A DNA stretch of 64,000 bases, from assembly GCF_004331345.1 (NCBI RefSeq), contig NZ_SJJZ01000004.1, positions 620,001 to 684,000 on the forward strand, read 5' to 3'. This DNA comes from Kribbella soli. GTDB taxonomy: Bacteria > Actinomycetota > Actinomycetes > Propionibacteriales > Kribbellaceae. Shown here piece by piece: positions 33,567 to 42,793 of the stretch (positions are counted from its first letter, which is position 1; every line of letters begins with the position of its first letter). A program made the translations under genes and the position numbers. The notes below the pieces were generated by a model. The model worked only from the letters and a program-made list of their open reading frames with translations, searched no databases and was not told where the DNA came from.

Positions 33567-34694
33567 CCCGGGCGGGGTCCAGTCGAAGATCCGCGTACCG
33601 TTCCTGAGCGCCGCCCGCGGCGGAGTGATCCGCAACATCGCGTTCCGCAGCCACTGACCACGCGGACCGACCTCTGCCCCGGTCCGCCCCATCCACGCCG
33701 ACCGGCTGACGATCCGTTGGGTACGTCGGTACCGCTGCGACTCGTACTCCCGTAGCCCGGCCGCCAACTCGCCACCGGCAGGAATCACCAGCCCGAGCGT
33801 CACCGCGTCCTCGAGTGCCGAGTTCGCGCCCTGCCCGAGCGTCGGCAGCATCGGATGCGCCGCGTCCCCGATCAGCACGGTCCGCCCGACCGTGTACCGC
33901 GGCAACGGCCGATCCAGCACCCACACGTCGTGCCGGATCACCTCGTCCGTCGCCTCGGTCAGCGCCCGTACGTCGGGAGCCCACGCGGCGAAGTACTCGC
34001 GGACCGCCCGTACCTCGTCCTCGATCGGTCGGCCGCTCGGCATCGCGACGTACCCGTACCAGTAGACCTCGTCGGTGCTGATCCGCAGCGCCCCGAACTC
34101 GGCGTTCGGCCCCCACGTCATCGCGAACCGGTTGTCGACCGTGGTGCCCGGTGTCGCCGCACGCCAGCAACTGAAGCCGCTGTAGCGCAGGGCCGTGGAA
34201 AACAAGGCGCTTCTGGTCGTACTGCGGATCCCGTCCGCGGCGACCACCAGATCGGCCCGCGCACTGTGTGTACCGTCCGCCGACTCCCACGTCACGCGGG
34301 CCCGCTCACCACCCGCCGCCCCCGGTTCGACCGCACTGACGCGAGCACCGGTCACGAGATCGGCGTCCTGCGCCTCGACCAGCGCCTGGTGCAGCCGCTG
34401 CCGGTGGATCCCGATCATCCCGGTGCCACCACTATCAGGTGCCTTGAGCAACCATTTCCCGTCCCACCGCCGGGTCCCGGCCGCGCGTACGACGTACCCG
34501 CTCCGCCGGATCCGCTCCGCGGCGCCGAGCTCCTCGGCCGCCCGTTGTCCGTTGACGGTCACCACGAGGCCCGCGCCGACCTCCCCCAGCTCCGGGGCAC
34601 TCTCCAACACGCGCACGCGCCACCCGGCCCGTCCCAACGCCGCGGCAGCTGCGACCCCACCGATCCCGGCCCCGATCACGATCGCCTCGTCCAT
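33534..34694 (-). CDS. FAD-dependent monooxygenase
   Basis: A 386-residue class A flavoprotein hydroxylase. It has the dinucleotide motif VIGAGIGGVAAAAALGRAG at the N-terminus, the DG motif ADLVVAADGIRSTTR in mid-protein and GDAAHPMLPTLGQGANSALEDA near residue 290. These bind FAD and NAD(P)H. Members hydroxylate aromatic or polyketide-like substrates, including tetracyclines and rifamycins; the substrate is unknown. It is convergent with and overlaps tetR, and divergent from the erythromycin-esterase-like gene. Confidence 0.92.
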   Translation of the reverse strand: MDEAIVIGAGIGGVAAAAALGRAGWRVRVLESAPELGEVGAGLVVTVNGQRAAEELGAAERIRRSGYVVRAAGTRRWDGKWLLKAPDSGGTGMIGIHRQRLHQALVEAQDADLVTGARVSAVEPGAAGGERARVTWESADGTHSARADLVVAADGIRSTTRSALFSTALRYSGFSCWRAATPGTTVDNRFAMTWGPNAEFGALRISTDEVYWYGYVAMPSGRPIEDEVRAVREYFAAWAPDVRALTEATDEVIRHDVWVLDRPLPRYTVGRTVLIGDAAHPMLPTLGQGANSALEDAVTLGLVIPAGGELAAGLREYESQRYRRTQRIVSRSAWMGRTGAEVGPRGQWLRNAMLRITPPRAALRNGTRIFDWTPPGSFGTQAVDRG

Positions 34695-34805
34695 GCCTTT
34701 CACCCTAGGAACGCAGACGGCCAAGCGCGTACGACAGACGGCGTATCTCCGAAGCCCTCCGCTGGAGGATGCCCGGACCGAGCCTGGACGACAGGGTGAG
34801 ATCGC

Positions 34806-36059
34806 ATGGAAACCATCTCTCGCAGAACGCTGCTGGCCGGCTCGGCGATGGGCATCGCCGCAGCCGGCCTGGGCAGCACAACCGCCTCCGCAACCGACGA
34901 CCCGATCACCCGCTGGATCTCCCAGAACGCCAGGCCGATCACCGACCTGAAGCCGGGCAACGCGCAGATCGTCGGTCTCGGTGAGGCTGTCCACGCGACC
35001 GCCGAGATCACCCAGCTCAAGCTCCGCATCATCCGGAATCTCGTCGAGCACCACGGCTTCCGCGCGATCGCGTTCGAGGACGACTGGTCGCTCGGCACCC
35101 AGTTGAACGACTACGTCCTGACCGGCTGCGGCGACCTGTACGCGTTGATGGGTCAGCTGAGCACCGAGGCCCGCACGCACGAGAACGCCGAGCTCTTCGA
35201 GTACCTCCGCGCGTACAACGCCACGCATCGCGACAAGGTCCGGTTCGCCGGTTCGGAGTACTTCGCGACCCGGCGTATCTCGTACGACGCCGTCGCCGAG
35301 TACGTCGCCCGCCGCGTACCGCACCGGCTGGCCGAGCTCCACCGCAGTCTGGACCCGATCCGCCCGACCACCGACGACATGGGCGCGTACGTCCGGTGGT
35401 ACTGGCAGGAGGTCAAGGACAAAGCGCCGTACGTAGCCAAGGCCCGCGCCGTCTACTCGCTGGTGCGCGACCTACCGCACCGGCCGAACGACCGCGACTA
35501 CGCGATCACCGAGCACCACGCGCGCCAGATCCGCTCGTTCTACACGGCGTTCAGCCTGCCGGAGGACCAGAACTGGGTGTACCGCGATGCCCGCGCCGCG
35601 GAGAACGTCCGCTGGTGGCACAGCTTCACCCGCAACAAGGTGATCTACTGGGCGGCCAGCGCGCACACCGCCAACGCTCCGCACCTGCGGGTCAGCGAAC
35701 CACCCGTCGCCTTCCGGAGCGCCGGCTCGTACCTCCGCGCTTGGTACGGCGACCGCTACCGCTCCATCGGCTGCACGTTCGACCACGGTACGTCGCTCGG
35801 CTCGCTCACGCTGCCGACCGCACCGGCCGACTGGTTCGAGCACCAACTGACGGCGACAGGCCTGGACAACTTCATGCTCGACCTCCGCACGCACCCGCAG
35901 CCCGCAGCGGTCCGGGCGTGGTTACGCCAGACCACCAAGACCCGCGGCTTCCCAGACGCCGGCCCGTCGTCCTACCTGACCGGCGACAGCCTCGCCGACT
36001 GGTTCGACGTCGTAGTCCACACCCGCGCAGTCACGCCGACCCACCCGCTGGTCAGCTGA
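34806..36059 (+). CDS. Tat-exported erythromycin esterase-family protein
   Basis: A 417-residue protein. The N-terminus SRRTLLAGSAMGIAAAGLG is a twin-arginine signal, so it is exported folded. The mature part resembles the EreA/succinoglycan-biosynthesis superfamily: VGLGEAVHATAEI near residue 57 (catalytic Glu/His region), then FRAIAFEDDW and YWAASAHTANAP. Only a few members hydrolyse macrolides, so resistance should not be assumed. Its 3' end overlaps the convergent asparaginase gene by 8 bp. Confidence 0.85.
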   Translation: METISRRTLLAGSAMGIAAAGLGSTTASATDDPITRWISQNARPITDLKPGNAQIVGLGEAVHATAEITQLKLRIIRNLVEHHGFRAIAFEDDWSLGTQLNDYVLTGCGDLYALMGQLSTEARTHENAELFEYLRAYNATHRDKVRFAGSEYFATRRISYDAVAEYVARRVPHRLAELHRSLDPIRPTTDDMGAYVRWYWQEVKDKAPYVAKARAVYSLVRDLPHRPNDRDYAITEHHARQIRSFYTAFSLPEDQNWVYRDARAAENVRWWHSFTRNKVIYWAASAHTANAPHLRVSEPPVAFRSAGSYLRAWYGDRYRSIGCTFDHGTSLGSLTLPTAPADWFEHQLTATGLDNFMLDLRTHPQPAAVRAWLRQTTKTRGFPDAGPSSYLTGDSLADWFDVVVHTRAVTPTHPLVS

Positions 36060-37008
36060 AGGTCGGTGCGTGCGGCCGGACTGCGCCGACCACGTTGTCG
36101 CCGCCGGTGAGGTCGAAGTGGAGGTGGTTCTCGATCGTCCCGTTCGTGATGCCGAGACGCTGGAGAGTCGCCGCCATCACGACCTTGCGGGCGCGCGGCG
36201 TACCGTCCTCGAGCTTCAGAGCGATCCCGGTGCCGTCCGCGAGACCGACGGCGTACACACCCTCGGCGCCGGCCTTGCAGAACAGGCCGTTGACCGCTCG
36301 CATCAGCTCGGCCTCGTCGCGCGTACTCCCACTGGCGTACTCGGGGTACGCGCGGAATGCCTGGGCGATCCGACCCTCCTGGGTGTCCGTGGCCGCAGCC
36401 GCGAACAGGCCGAACGACCGGGCCAGGCCGGAGAGCGTGAGCGCAAAGATCGGCGCGCCGCAGCCGTCGATCGCGACGTACGAGACCTTCTCGCCCGCCA
36501 CGTCCTCGATCGCGGTGCGGATCTCCTTCTGCAGCGGGTGATCCGGCGAGCGGTAGGTCTCGAGGTCCCAGTCGTTGAGCGTGCAGGTCAGCAGCATCGC
36601 GGCGTGCTTGCCGGAGCAGTTCATCACGATCCGCTCCTTGCCGTGGCCGGCCTTGACCCAGGCATCCCGGGTGTCGTCGTCCAGCGGGTACGCGACCGGC
36701 GTCTGCAGCGCGGTCTCGTCGAGGCCGGCCGTCGCGAGGATCTCCCGTACGCCGTCCACGTGGAACTGCTCGCCGGAGTGCGACGCACCCGCGAGCGCGA
36801 GCAGCTTGTCGGTCAGCGGGAGGCCGTTGCGGAGCATGCCGAGGGCCTGCATGGGCTTGTTGGACGAGCGCGGGAACATCGGCTGGTCCACGATGCCGGC
36901 GGACCACTCGACGGTGCCGTCGGGGTTGGTCACCACGACGGAGCCGCGGTGGTGGCCTTCGACGAAGTCGCTACGGACGACGTCGGCCAGGATCACAGGT
37001 TCGGTCAC
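36052..37008 (-). CDS. Asparaginase (PF06089-type)
   Basis: A 318-residue protein of the asparaginase II family found in rhizobia and actinomycetes, unrelated in sequence to E. coli AnsB. It has SDFVEGHHRGSVVV at the start, RSSNKPMQALGMLR, SGEQFHVDGV, NCSGKHAAML and DGCGAPIFALTLSGLA. These hold the conserved Ser-Lys and Cys/Lys residues of the catalytic site. It hydrolyses asparagine to aspartate and ammonia in the cytoplasm (no signal peptide). GTG 37008 (VTEPVILADVV) is preferred over an ATG 21 bp upstream. Confidence 0.92.
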   Translation of the reverse strand: MTEPVILADVVRSDFVEGHHRGSVVVTNPDGTVEWSAGIVDQPMFPRSSNKPMQALGMLRNGLPLTDKLLALAGASHSGEQFHVDGVREILATAGLDETALQTPVAYPLDDDTRDAWVKAGHGKERIVMNCSGKHAAMLLTCTLNDWDLETYRSPDHPLQKEIRTAIEDVAGEKVSYVAIDGCGAPIFALTLSGLARSFGLFAAAATDTQEGRIAQAFRAYPEYASGSTRDEAELMRAVNGLFCKAGAEGVYAVGLADGTGIALKLEDGTPRARKVVMAATLQRLGITNGTIENHLHFDLTGGDNVVGAVRPHAPTFS

Positions 37009-37128
37009 GGCTGAACTGTACAGGTGCAAAACGCCGTGTTGCGAATGATTCCCCTCACAGGCCCGCGCACGGCACCGTGAGACCAGCGGTCGGGGTGGTC
37101 ACGGTTTGGCTTTTCGGCGACCTAGGTC

Positions 37129-37161
37129 TTGCCAACGATTATTCCAATGGTTAGTTTAACC
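37129..37161 (+). promoter_or_regulatory. Promoter and operator of the ABC/beta-galactosidase locus
   Basis: TTGCCA (37129-37134) and TAGTTT (37152-37157) are spaced by 17 bp as -35 and -10 elements. GGTTA-GTT-TAACC (37149-37161) is a palindrome covering the -10, so a bound repressor would block polymerase. The likely protein is the ROK regulator encoded at the far end of the locus, since ROK proteins bind AT-rich dyads of this sort. Confidence 0.55.
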
Positions 37162-37227
37162 GCCACCCAAACCCTCAGGGATGAACACAAATCCTCAGGG
37201 TTCAACACGCACGGGAAGGTCAGCGCG

Positions 37228-38532
37228 ATGGCGATGGACAAGGCGCAGGTTTCGCGGCGGGGATTTCTCGGGATGAGTCTGGCCGCGGGTGTCATCACGC
37301 TCACCGCGTGCGGTTCGGACAATGACGACAAGGGCGCTACGTCGGGTAACGCCACCGCCGCCAACCTGGTGATGGCGGTGTGGGGCGGAGACGCCGACAA
37401 GACGGCGTACCAGAAGCGGATCGACCTGCTGGTCAAGAAGTTCCCGGAGCTGAAGGTGACGCTCCAGCTGATCCCGGGCGACGGGTACGCGCAGAAGGTC
37501 CAGACGATGATTGCCGGCGGCAAGGGCCCCGACATCATGCAGGTGGCCGAGAGCGTCAACGTCTACTCGAGCAAGAACCAGCTCCTGCCGCTGGACGACC
37601 TGGCGTCGAAGGCCGGGATCGACCTGGAGAAGCGGTTCGGCTCGATCGGCAAGCTGTACTCCTACCAGGACAAGGTCTACGCGATCCCGGACCGCTCCGG
37701 CGCGATGATCGTGTACTACAACAAGACGCTGTTCGATGCCAAGGGCATCAAGGCGCCGACCGCGGACTGGACCTGGGACGACACGCTCAGCGCGTTCAAG
37801 GAGCTGACCGTTCCGGGCAAGCAGTGGGGCTATTCCGGCGGCGGCTGGTGGGCCCAGTGGTGGAGCTTCGTGTACCAGAACGGCGGCAAGATCATCGACG
37901 ACAGCGGCAAGCCCGCGGTCGCCACCGACGAGGTGATCGAGGCGTTGCAGTGGACCGGCGACCTGGTGTTCAAGCACGGCGTGGTCCCGACCCCGAAGCA
38001 GTACGCCGACATGGGCGCCGACGTCGGCGGTGACGCGGCGTTCGCCAACGGCAAGGTCGCGGTGAACACCACCGGCTTCTGGGCGATCGGTGGTCTGGCC
38101 AAGAGCAAGATCGAGTGGGACATCGCGCCGCTGTGGAAGGGCAAGCAGCAGGCAGTGACCGCGTTCGGCAGCGGCCTGGCGGTCTCCCGGACGGCGAAGA
38201 ACCCGGATGCCGCCCTCAAGGCGATCGACTTCTTCACCTCGCCGGAGGCGCAGCAGCAGATCATCGCCACCGGCCAGGACGTTCCGGCCAACATCGAGGT
38301 GCAGAAGAGCCAGGCGTTCCTGAAACCGGCCTGGATGACCAAGCCGGTCAACATGAACGTGTTCGGCGAGTCCAGCGACTTCGTCTACCGGGCACCGTTC
38401 ATCCCGGCCTGGAACGAGATGCAGAAGGCGTTCGACGACGGGCTGGCCGACTTCTGGCTGGGCAAGCAGGACGCGCGCACCGCGCTGACCGCGGTCCAGA
38501 AGCGACTCGAGTCCATCGTCAAGCCGGCCTGA
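37228..38532 (+). CDS. Sugar ABC transporter substrate-binding lipoprotein
   Basis: A 434-residue extracellular solute-binding protein of family 1 (MalE-like). The signal region VSRRGFLGMSLAAGVITLTAC combines twin arginines with a lipobox LTAC, so it is probably a Tat-exported lipoprotein. The fold is shown by MAVWGGDADKTAYQKRIDLL, GKGPDIMQVAE and PDRSGAMIVYYNKTLFDAKG. GGGAAGGT stands before ATG 37228. The first permease gene shares one base with its stop. With GH35 downstream, the ligand is probably a galactose-containing oligosaccharide. Confidence 0.94.
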   Translation: MAMDKAQVSRRGFLGMSLAAGVITLTACGSDNDDKGATSGNATAANLVMAVWGGDADKTAYQKRIDLLVKKFPELKVTLQLIPGDGYAQKVQTMIAGGKGPDIMQVAESVNVYSSKNQLLPLDDLASKAGIDLEKRFGSIGKLYSYQDKVYAIPDRSGAMIVYYNKTLFDAKGIKAPTADWTWDDTLSAFKELTVPGKQWGYSGGGWWAQWWSFVYQNGGKIIDDSGKPAVATDEVIEALQWTGDLVFKHGVVPTPKQYADMGADVGGDAAFANGKVAVNTTGFWAIGGLAKSKIEWDIAPLWKGKQQAVTAFGSGLAVSRTAKNPDAALKAIDFFTSPEAQQQIIATGQDVPANIEVQKSQAFLKPAWMTKPVNMNVFGESSDFVYRAPFIPAWNEMQKAFDDGLADFWLGKQDARTALTAVQKRLESIVKPA

Positions 38533-39419
38533 TGTCGAAGCTACGCCGCCGCGAGGCGTTGTGGTTCTACCTGTTCGCGTCGCCGTGGATCATCGGGTTC
38601 GTCGTGTTCCTGCTCGGGCCGATGATCGCGTCGGTCTACATCTCACTGACCGACTGGGACTCCTTCACCCCGCCGAAGTTCGTCGGGCTGGAGAACTACA
38701 CCCGGCTGCTGACCGAGGATCCGGTGTTCTGGAAGGCGTTGTGGAACACGTTCTTCTACGCCGCGATCTCGGTGCCGCTCGGCCTCGGGATCGGCCTGTG
38801 GCTGGCGAACCTGCTGAACAAGCAGGTTCGCCTCCGCAAGGTGTTCCGGACGCTGATCTACCTGCCGACGCTGGTGCCGCTGGTCGCGACGGCGATGATC
38901 TTCAAGATGGTGCTGGCGCCGTCGGGTCCGCTCAACGACGTGCTCGGGGTGTTCAGCATCCCGGGCCCGTCGTGGCTGCTGGAGTCGATCTGGGTGAAAC
39001 CCGCGCTGATCCTGCTGTCCGTCTGGGGTGCCGGCGGCGCGACCGTCCTGTTGCTCGCGGCCATGAAGGGCATTCCACGGGAGCTCTACGAAGCGGCCGA
39101 GGTCGACGGCGCGGGACCGTTCCGGCAGTTCTGGAGCATCACCTTCCCGCAGCTGACCCCGATCATCTTCTTCAACCTGATCATGGGGCTGATCGGGGCG
39201 TTCCAGGTGTTCTCCCAGGTCTACATCCTGACCAAGGGCGGGCCGGACAACGCCAGCCAGATGATGGTTCCGCTGCTGTTCAACGAGGCGTTCTCCTTCT
39301 ACCACATGGGTTACGCGTCGGCGCTCTCGTGGTTGTTGTTCGCCGTCATCCTGGTGTTCACGCTGCTCGCCTTCCGCACCGCCCGGCGCTGGGTGTTCTA
39401 CGAGACCGAGGTGAAGTGA
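38532..39419 (+). CDS. Sugar ABC transporter permease (MalF-like)
   Basis: A 295-residue inner-membrane permease with six hydrophobic segments and the EAA loop YEAAEVDGAGPFRQFWSITFPQLTP, which docks the ATPase. It is of the MalF/UgpA type. The start overlaps the receptor stop (TGATG) and its stop overlaps the next permease start (TGATG), so the components are made in step. No ATPase gene is present in the locus. By analogy with streptomycetes a shared MsiK-like ATPase would energise it. Confidence 0.95.
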   Translation: MSKLRRREALWFYLFASPWIIGFVVFLLGPMIASVYISLTDWDSFTPPKFVGLENYTRLLTEDPVFWKALWNTFFYAAISVPLGLGIGLWLANLLNKQVRLRKVFRTLIYLPTLVPLVATAMIFKMVLAPSGPLNDVLGVFSIPGPSWLLESIWVKPALILLSVWGAGGATVLLLAAMKGIPRELYEAAEVDGAGPFRQFWSITFPQLTPIIFFNLIMGLIGAFQVFSQVYILTKGGPDNASQMMVPLLFNEAFSFYHMGYASALSWLLFAVILVFTLLAFRTARRWVFYETEVK

Positions 39420-40348
39420 TGGCCACCGTTATCTCCGCAGCCGCACCACCGCAGCAGGAGCCGCAGCCGGGACCGGAGCGGACCCCGAGCCGCGATCGGG
39501 TGATGGGCGTGTTCCGGGCGACGCCGTTCACCTATGCCACGTTGATCATCGTGTCGGCGGTGCTGTGCGTACCGCTGGTGTTCGTGGTGTCGATCGCGCT
39601 GTCCAGCGACCAGACCGTCAACGCGAACACCTTCACGATCCTCCCCCGCGAGTTCCACTGGGACAACTTCACCCGGGTGTTCAGCACCGACCTGCCGATG
39701 CAGCGCTTCCTGCTGAACTCGGTGATCATCTCGACCGGCGCGGTGATCGGGCAGATGCTGTCCAGCGGGCTGGTCGGTTACGCGTTCGCACGGTTGCGGG
39801 CGCCGGGCAAGAACGCGCTGTTCATCATCGTGCTGGCGACCATGATGATCCCGGCGCAGATCACGATGATCCCGCAGTTCATCCTGTTCAAGGAACTCGG
39901 CTGGGTGAACACGTTCCTGCCGCTGATCGTGCCGAACTTCTTCTCCAACGCGTTCAACGTCTTCCTGGTCCGGCAGTTCGTGTCCCGGCTGCCGAGCGAG
40001 ATCGACGAGGCCGCGATGGTGGACGGCCTCGGCTTCTTCGGCATCTACCGCCGGATCATGTTGCCGATGCTCAGCCCGGTGCTGATCGCGATCGGGATCT
40101 TCACCCTGACCGCGACCTGGGGTGACTTCATGGGCCCGTTGATCTACCTCAACGACGAGACCAAGATGCCGCTCGCGCTGGGCGTGCAGTACATCACCAG
40201 TACGTCGCAAGCACTGCAGGCACCACCGTGGAACCTGGTGATGGTGGGGTCGATCCTGCTCACCTTGCCGATGATCCTGGTGTACTACCTGGGCCAGCGG
40301 TACCTGTACGAGATGGACATCAGCGGCGGGAGTGCGGGGGTCAAGTGA
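39419..40348 (+). CDS. Sugar ABC transporter permease (MalG-like)
   Basis: A 309-residue permease. A Pro/Gln-rich cytoplasmic tail of about 40 residues precedes six membrane segments; the EAA loop is IDEAAMVDGLGFFGIYRRIMLP. It pairs with the preceding MalF-like protein. The stop overlaps the GTG start of the beta-galactosidase gene by four bases (GTGA), a further sign of a single coupled transcript from uptake to hydrolysis. Confidence 0.95.
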   Translation: MATVISAAAPPQQEPQPGPERTPSRDRVMGVFRATPFTYATLIIVSAVLCVPLVFVVSIALSSDQTVNANTFTILPREFHWDNFTRVFSTDLPMQRFLLNSVIISTGAVIGQMLSSGLVGYAFARLRAPGKNALFIIVLATMMIPAQITMIPQFILFKELGWVNTFLPLIVPNFFSNAFNVFLVRQFVSRLPSEIDEAAMVDGLGFFGIYRRIMLPMLSPVLIAIGIFTLTATWGDFMGPLIYLNDETKMPLALGVQYITSTSQALQAPPWNLVMVGSILLTLPMILVYYLGQRYLYEMDISGGSAGVK

Positions 40349-42789
40349 CAGTCGAAATGGACGCGCGAGGGATCCGGATAGATGGCGAGCCGCGAGTGCT
40401 GTTGTGCGCGTCGCTGTTCTACTTCCGGTTGCCGACGGAGCAGTGGCGGGAGCGGCTCGAGCAGGTTCGCCGGTCCGGGTACACGTGTGTCGACGTGTAC
40501 CTGCCGTGGAACTTTCACGAACTCTCCCCGGGGCGCTGGTCGTTCGAGGGCCGCCGTGACGTCGCCGCGTTCCTGGATCTCGCGTTCGAGGTCGGCCTGC
40601 ACGTCATCGCCCGGCCCGGTCCGTACATCTGCTCGGAGTGGGACGGCGGCGCGCTGCCGGCGTGGCTGGGGCTGGACCCCGCGCTGCGCGTCCGGCAGAA
40701 CGAGCCGCGGTTCCTCGCTCAGGTGACGGACTGGTTCGATCAGGTCCTGCCGATCCTTGCTGCGCGTCAGTACGGCGTAGGTGGTGCCGTCGTCATGGTC
40801 CAGTTGGAGAACGAGCTCGACTTCTTCGACTGCGAGGACCGGCCCGGATACCTGACCGCGTTGCGGAACCAGGCGATTGCGCACAATCTCGACGTACCGC
40901 TGGTTGCTTGCTCCGGGCAAGGAGATGTCTTCGGCGCCACCGGCGACGTGGAGGGCGTCGTACCGGCGTGCAACTTCTACCCCGACGACGATTCGCCTTT
41001 CATCGAGGAAGAGGTACGGCGGTACGCGCGGCTGCTCGCTGATCGAGGGCTGCCGCTACTGATCACCGAGACGAACCGGCGGCACCGGACGCTGCGGCGC
41101 CTGCTGGCGAGTGGCGCGTCTCTGATCGCGCCCTACCTGCAGTCGTCGGGATGGAATTTCGGCTACACCCCGTCGAGCGGGAACTGGGGCCGGCCCGGGA
41201 ACTTCATGAGCCACGGCTACGACTTCGGTGGATACGTGTCGTCCACAGGAGCGGAGCGGCCGGAGTTCGCGCAGGCGCAGGCGCTGGCCTGGGTGCTGGA
41301 GGCCCTCGGCCCACGGCTGGCGTCAGCGACGCTGGGTGAGCCGATCACGGTGACCACCGACTTTCCGACCAGCTCGTCGCACTCGGTGCTGGACCTGGAG
41401 GGCGGTGGCCGACTGGTCGCCGTACCGAACCTCGGCGCCGAGGACGGACAGGCGATCGTCGAAGGTGTCCCGGTCGCGGTGGCGGCGGACTCGTGCCCGC
41501 TGATGCTGCTCGATCTGCCGCTCGGCGACACCACGCTCCGGCTGGCGTCCGCCGACCTGATGGATACGAAGCAGGGCCTGCTGTTCTGCTCCTCCGTGCC
41601 GGTGACTGTTGCCATCGGCAACACCACGGAGGAGGTCCCGGTCGGGTCGTCGCGGATCGTCGAAGGTGTCGTGGTCACCGTGGAGCCGCCACCGGAGGTC
41701 GACGCCCCAGAGGTCGGCGATGCGGCACAAGGGACCATCCGGCGACGTACGTCGGCCGCACCCTCGACGCCGGCGGGTACCCACGAGCTGCCGCCGACGC
41801 TGGAATCCCTCGGCGTCTACCGAGGGCGCGGAACCTACACGACGACCACCGATCTGACCGGCGAGCTGTTGCTCGTGGGCGCCGCCGACATCGTGGACCT
41901 GTCGATCGGCGGTCGCGTCCACACGCTGGCGGGCTTCGGTGCGACGGAACGCATCGACGTCCGCGGGCTCACCGGACAGATCCAGGCAACCGTCGAGATC
42001 TGGGGCCACGCGAACTTCGACGACACTCGGCTGCCGTCCCTGCGGCTCGGCGCGCTGCGCGGCCTCGGATCGCTGTGGAACGTCGTCGAGGCGCAGGACA
42101 TCTCCGCGCTCTGGACGGTCGACGGGCACTGGGCCGGCGACCCGGCCCCGCTGCGGAGCCTCACCGGCTGGAGCAGCACCCGCGTCGGTACGCCGATCAC
42201 GTACACGCGCCACCTCGACACCGAAACGCCGACCGCCCTGCATCTGGAAGGCGTTCGCGAGCCCGTCGCCGTGACGGTGGACGACGGTCAGCCACGCACC
42301 GTCCACTCCGAGGACCCGTGGGTGATCCTGCCCGCGGGGACCAAGCAGATCTCGGTCACGGTTCCGCACAATCCGAGCGGCGGCGGCCTCCGCGCCGAGT
42401 TGCTCGTACTGGACCCGATCCGCGACTGGACCTGCGCCGTACAGGACGACGAACTGCTGACCGCGTTCGCGCTCCGCCGCGAGTCCGGACCCGGGATCGA
42501 GCTCCCGTTGACCCTCGCGCCGGGCGAGGAGGCCTGGCTCGACGTGGAGCTTCCAACGTTGGAGAATGGGTTGCTGGTGCGGCCGGAAGGGACTCAGATC
42601 CGGATCACCGGCTGGGCCGCCGGGGAGTGTCTCGGACGCGTCTGGCTCGGTGACCGACCGGCGTTCTCCGGCGGCGATCCAGACGTACTGTGGATCCCGC
42701 CGGGATGGTCCGGGCTGACGCTGCTGGTGCGGGGCGTCGACGGACCGGCCAGGCCGGAGCTTCGGACAGTACGGATCGAGAGCACTTAG
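40345..42789 (+). CDS. Glycoside hydrolase family 35 beta-galactosidase
   Basis: An 814-residue cytoplasmic enzyme (no signal peptide). The GH35 TIM barrel fills about the first 330 residues: VYLPWNFHELSPG, the family signature RPGPYICSEWDGGALPAWL (90-108), acid/base region QLENELDF (Glu157) and nucleophile region LITET (Glu242). Beta-sandwich domains follow, including a jelly-roll-like carbohydrate module (about 560-650). It should release galactose from imported beta-galactosides. GTG 40345 overlaps the permease stop; ATG 40357 is an alternative. The ROK gene starts 4 bp after its stop. Confidence 0.92.
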   Translation: MTVEMDARGIRIDGEPRVLLCASLFYFRLPTEQWRERLEQVRRSGYTCVDVYLPWNFHELSPGRWSFEGRRDVAAFLDLAFEVGLHVIARPGPYICSEWDGGALPAWLGLDPALRVRQNEPRFLAQVTDWFDQVLPILAARQYGVGGAVVMVQLENELDFFDCEDRPGYLTALRNQAIAHNLDVPLVACSGQGDVFGATGDVEGVVPACNFYPDDDSPFIEEEVRRYARLLADRGLPLLITETNRRHRTLRRLLASGASLIAPYLQSSGWNFGYTPSSGNWGRPGNFMSHGYDFGGYVSSTGAERPEFAQAQALAWVLEALGPRLASATLGEPITVTTDFPTSSSHSVLDLEGGGRLVAVPNLGAEDGQAIVEGVPVAVAADSCPLMLLDLPLGDTTLRLASADLMDTKQGLLFCSSVPVTVAIGNTTEEVPVGSSRIVEGVVVTVEPPPEVDAPEVGDAAQGTIRRRTSAAPSTPAGTHELPPTLESLGVYRGRGTYTTTTDLTGELLLVGAADIVDLSIGGRVHTLAGFGATERIDVRGLTGQIQATVEIWGHANFDDTRLPSLRLGALRGLGSLWNVVEAQDISALWTVDGHWAGDPAPLRSLTGWSSTRVGTPITYTRHLDTETPTALHLEGVREPVAVTVDDGQPRTVHSEDPWVILPAGTKQISVTVPHNPSGGGLRAELLVLDPIRDWTCAVQDDELLTAFALRRESGPGIELPLTLAPGEEAWLDVELPTLENGLLVRPEGTQIRITGWAAGECLGRVWLGDRPAFSGGDPDVLWIPPGWSGLTLLVRGVDGPARPELRTVRIEST

Positions 42790-42793
42790 GGGG

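Noticed and set aside
34806..36059. Macrolide resistance claim for the erythromycin-esterase-family protein
   Set aside because: Most members of this superfamily are not resistance enzymes; the visible motifs do not discriminate.
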